Origin: an uncultured Lachnoanaerobaculum sp.
GTDB lineage: Bacteria; Bacillota; Clostridia; Lachnospirales; Lachnospiraceae
Direction: 5' to 3'
NCBI GenBank assembly: GCA_938041725.1
Contig: CALISX010000357.1
Coordinates: 1 to 7,274, forward strand
Length of the DNA stretch: 7,274 nt
Part shown: piece after piece, positions 6,131 through 7,274 of the stretch
Layout of the letters: each line of letters begins with the position of its first letter
Position numbering within the stretch: the first letter of the stretch is position 1
Program-made: the position numbers and the translations under genes
The notes under the pieces: model-generated
The model's database searches: none
What the model saw: only the letters and a program-made list of their open reading frames with translations
Told to the model about the DNA's origin: nothing

Positions 6131-6754
6131 ATGCTTGGCGTTATGATAGTAGAAGACTCGCAAATTGCCATGGAATATTTAAAGACAGAGCTGTCCAAAA
6201 TAAAGGAGAAGTACCGGCTGCAGTGCAAACTTCGGGATGCTAAAAATGTGGAGGCAGCCTGCGCAGCAGGGGGGGTGGATATTGTTTTAACAGAGGTTTG
6301 CCTGGGGGAGGTTTCCGGGCTGGATCTGGGACTTCGGATCAAAAAGCGTTTTCCTAGAATTAAAGTGATTATTATGACCGCCATGCTGGACCGCAGTTTT
6401 TTACAAAGGGCCAAAAGCTATGGTTGCGACGGTTTTTGGTTTAAGGAAAGCATGCACCAGGGGATACTGGCTATACTGGAGGCAGTGGAGGCAGGAGAGA
6501 AGGTGTTTACAGAGGATTTCCCCAATATTACCATTGGAGAGGCAGGATTGGAGGAACTGACGGAGGCGGAGCTGGCAGTTTTAAGAAGCTTTGCCAAGGG
6601 CTGTACCTATGCGGAGGTGGGGCAGGACTGCCACATTTCGGAAAATACTGTGCGTTATCATGTAAAGAATCTTACCAGCAAAACCGGGATGCACAATATG
6701 GCAAAGATTGCCTTAGAGGCGGTGGATAAAAGGGTGATTCTGCCCAGATTCTAG
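6131..6754 (+). CDS. NarL/LuxR-type response regulator with Glu at the phospho-acceptor site
   Basis: Cytoplasmic DNA-binding regulator of 207 residues, normal length for this class. Receiver domain (about 1-120): acidic pair Glu8-Asp9 in VMIVEDS, Thr83 in IIMTAM and Lys105 in FWFKES are all conserved, but the position where the phosphorylated Asp is expected is Glu55 in DIVLTEVCLG (codon GAG, 6293-6295). C-terminal LuxR-type helix-turn-helix (about 143-198) has LTEAELAVLRSFAKG and the recognition region HISENTVRYHVKNL. Start ATG 6131 has GGAGG five bases upstream; TTG 6101 and GTG 6125 are poorer. No histidine kinase gene is adjacent in view. It stands alone between the hyd terminator and the WXG100 gene. 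Target genes unknown. Confidence 0.92.
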   Translation: MLGVMIVEDSQIAMEYLKTELSKIKEKYRLQCKLRDAKNVEAACAAGGVDIVLTEVCLGEVSGLDLGLRIKKRFPRIKVIIMTAMLDRSFLQRAKSYGCDGFWFKESMHQGILAILEAVEAGEKVFTEDFPNITIGEAGLEELTEAELAVLRSFAKGCTYAEVGQDCHISENTVRYHVKNLTSKTGMHNMAKIALEAVDKRVILPRF

Positions 6755-6760
6755 GAAATG

Positions 6761-6773
6761 CTGATTCCATCAG
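6761..6773 (+). terminator. Small hairpin after the response regulator gene, doubtful terminator
   Basis: CTGAT-TCC-ATCAG, five pairs, seven bases after the stop, followed by GGATTCTTTATAG. The T tract is broken and the stem is short, so termination here is uncertain. Confidence 0.25.
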
Positions 6774-6795
6774 GGATTCTTTATAGCAAAGGATA

Positions 6796-6836
6796 TGTGG
6801 CTTTTTCTTTTTGTGGCTGAGAATTCAAAAACCACA
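6796..6836 (+). repeat. Imperfect inverted repeat TGTGG(C)TTTTT / AAAAACCACA
   Basis: Ten pairs with one bulged C, loop of 20 bases. The left arm also makes a direct repeat of TGTGGC at 6796-6801 and 6812-6817. It lies 11 bases before the WXG100 -35 region, so it could be a regulator site or part of a transcript end for the upstream gene. There is no T run after it. Confidence 0.4.
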
Positions 6837-6846
6837 TTTATGTGTA

Positions 6847-6875
6847 GGGACAGATCCCCCTTCCCTTGCTATACT
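6847..6875 (+). promoter_or_regulatory. Promoter of the WXG100 gene
   Basis: -35 GGGACA (6847-6852, four of six matching TTGACA), 17-base spacer, extended -10 TGCTATACT (6867-6875). Transcription would start near 6882, giving a leader of about 57 bases that contains the inverted repeat at 6893-6916. The 11 bases TTGCTATACTA are identical to those of the response regulator promoter. Confidence 0.7.
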
Positions 6876-6892
6876 AACTGCAACAAAGGTTC

Positions 6893-6916
6893 ATGATTCA
6901 CCGGTTGGAGAATCAT
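6893..6916 (+). repeat. Inverted repeat in the WXG100 leader, possible operator or RNA hairpin
   Basis: ATGATTC (6893-6899) and GAATCAT (6910-6916) are perfect inverted copies. Between them, after an A-A mismatch, CC pairs with GG around loop GGTT. It sits about ten bases after the predicted transcription start and eight bases before the AAAAAGGAG ribosome binding site. This suits either a repressor operator or a 5' mRNA hairpin. Confidence 0.6.
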
Positions 6917-6938
6917 CACAAACAAAAAGGAGTCAAAT

Positions 6939-7241
6939 ATGGCACAAATTAAAGTACAACCTTCGGTTCTCCGGAACAAAGCAGCGGAGCTGCAGACCCA
7001 GTCAGATGCCCTGTCTGGTAAAATGGATGAGCTTTTGGATCGGGAGCACCAGCTGTCTACCATGTGGGAAGGCCCTGCCAAGGAAAGCTTTCACAATTCC
7101 TTTATGACCAGCTACGAAAATTGTCAGCCTTTTTTCCAGGAGTTGAAAAGATTTATTATGAAGCTGGAGGAAACGGCCCAGGTCTATGAGGAAGCAGAGG
7201 CTCAGGCAGAACAGTCCGCTGCACAAAGATTTTCTGGATAA
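6939..7241 (+). CDS. WXG100 family (ESAT-6-like) protein
   Basis: 100 residues, exactly the family's typical size. WXG100 proteins are helical hairpins that dimerise and are exported by type VII (ESX/Yuk-like) secretion systems, acting as substrates or as partners for larger LXG/WXG effectors. Visible: a first amphipathic helix (about 6-40), the turn motif Trp43-Glu-Gly45 in MWEGPAKESF, a second helix (about 47-93), and near its end Tyr83-x3-Glu87, fitting the YxxxD/E export signal. No cleavable signal peptide, as expected. Start ATG 6939 has AAAAAGGAG six bases upstream, and its own promoter. No EssC/YukB ATPase or LXG toxin lies in the window, though such genes could follow beyond the right edge. 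Whether it is an effector, chaperone or structural component cannot be told. Confidence 0.9.
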   Translation: MAQIKVQPSVLRNKAAELQTQSDALSGKMDELLDREHQLSTMWEGPAKESFHNSFMTSYENCQPFFQELKRFIMKLEETAQVYEEAEAQAEQSAAQRFSG

Positions 7242-7274
7242 GTCCCCGGACGGCGGAAATGTAGATGGGCATGC

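Noticed and set aside
6811..7107. Forward open frame overlapping the WXG100 gene in another frame
   Set aside because: It starts in the promoter region and overlaps a well-supported gene; no family resemblance and no ribosome binding site.
7242..7274. Possible start of a following gene (ATG at 7265 or 7271)
   Set aside because: Only a few bases remain and no clear ribosome binding site precedes either ATG.
1..7274. CRISPR array, insertion sequence, attachment site or prophage remnant
   Set aside because: No regularly spaced direct repeats, transposase or integrase motifs, or terminal inverted repeats were seen.

Overview
The window reads as chromosomal DNA of an anaerobic, low-to-mid G+C Firmicute, most likely a Clostridia/Lachnospiraceae-type fermenter. 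Reasons: GGAGG-type ribosome binding sites throughout, two core enzymes of butyryl-CoA formation (crt, hbd), an [FeFe]-hydrogenase maturation cluster with the clostridial/Thermotoga-type TM1266 regulator, and a small WXG100 protein. All recognisable genes lie on the + strand. I could not assign a species.

Layout. (1) 1-730: C-terminal half of a GntP-family permease, cut by the left edge. (2) 836-2533: crt (enoyl-CoA hydratase) and hbd (3-hydroxybutyryl-CoA dehydrogenase), separated by 84 bases that hold a strong hairpin, and closed by a good intrinsic terminator (2559-2597). (3) 2711-5926: hydF, a 257-base untranslated stretch, a TM1266-like regulator, then hydG, closed by a textbook terminator (5959-5981). 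hydE and the hydrogenase itself are not in the window. (4) 6131-6754: a NarL/LuxR-type response regulator whose phospho-acceptor aspartate is replaced by glutamate. (5) 6939-7241: a WXG100 (ESAT-6-like) protein with its own well-formed promoter and an inverted repeat in its leader. The last 33 bases hold no assignable gene.

How they fit together. crt and hbd act in consecutive steps, interconverting acetoacetyl-CoA, 3-hydroxybutyryl-CoA and crotonyl-CoA, and so consume NADH. The hyd genes build the H-cluster of [FeFe]-hydrogenase, the other main electron sink of such fermenters. Two redox-disposal modules are therefore adjacent but separated by a terminator and a new promoter. The response regulator and WXG100 gene look like a separate accessory module. 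They share an 11-base promoter core, which makes co-regulation possible but does not prove it.

I found no RNA gene, CRISPR array, insertion sequence or clearly novel multi-gene system. The most notable departures from the norm are the Asp-to-Glu receiver, the degenerate G4 motif of HydF, the possible structured leader before the TM1266 gene, and the inverted repeat before the WXG100 gene.
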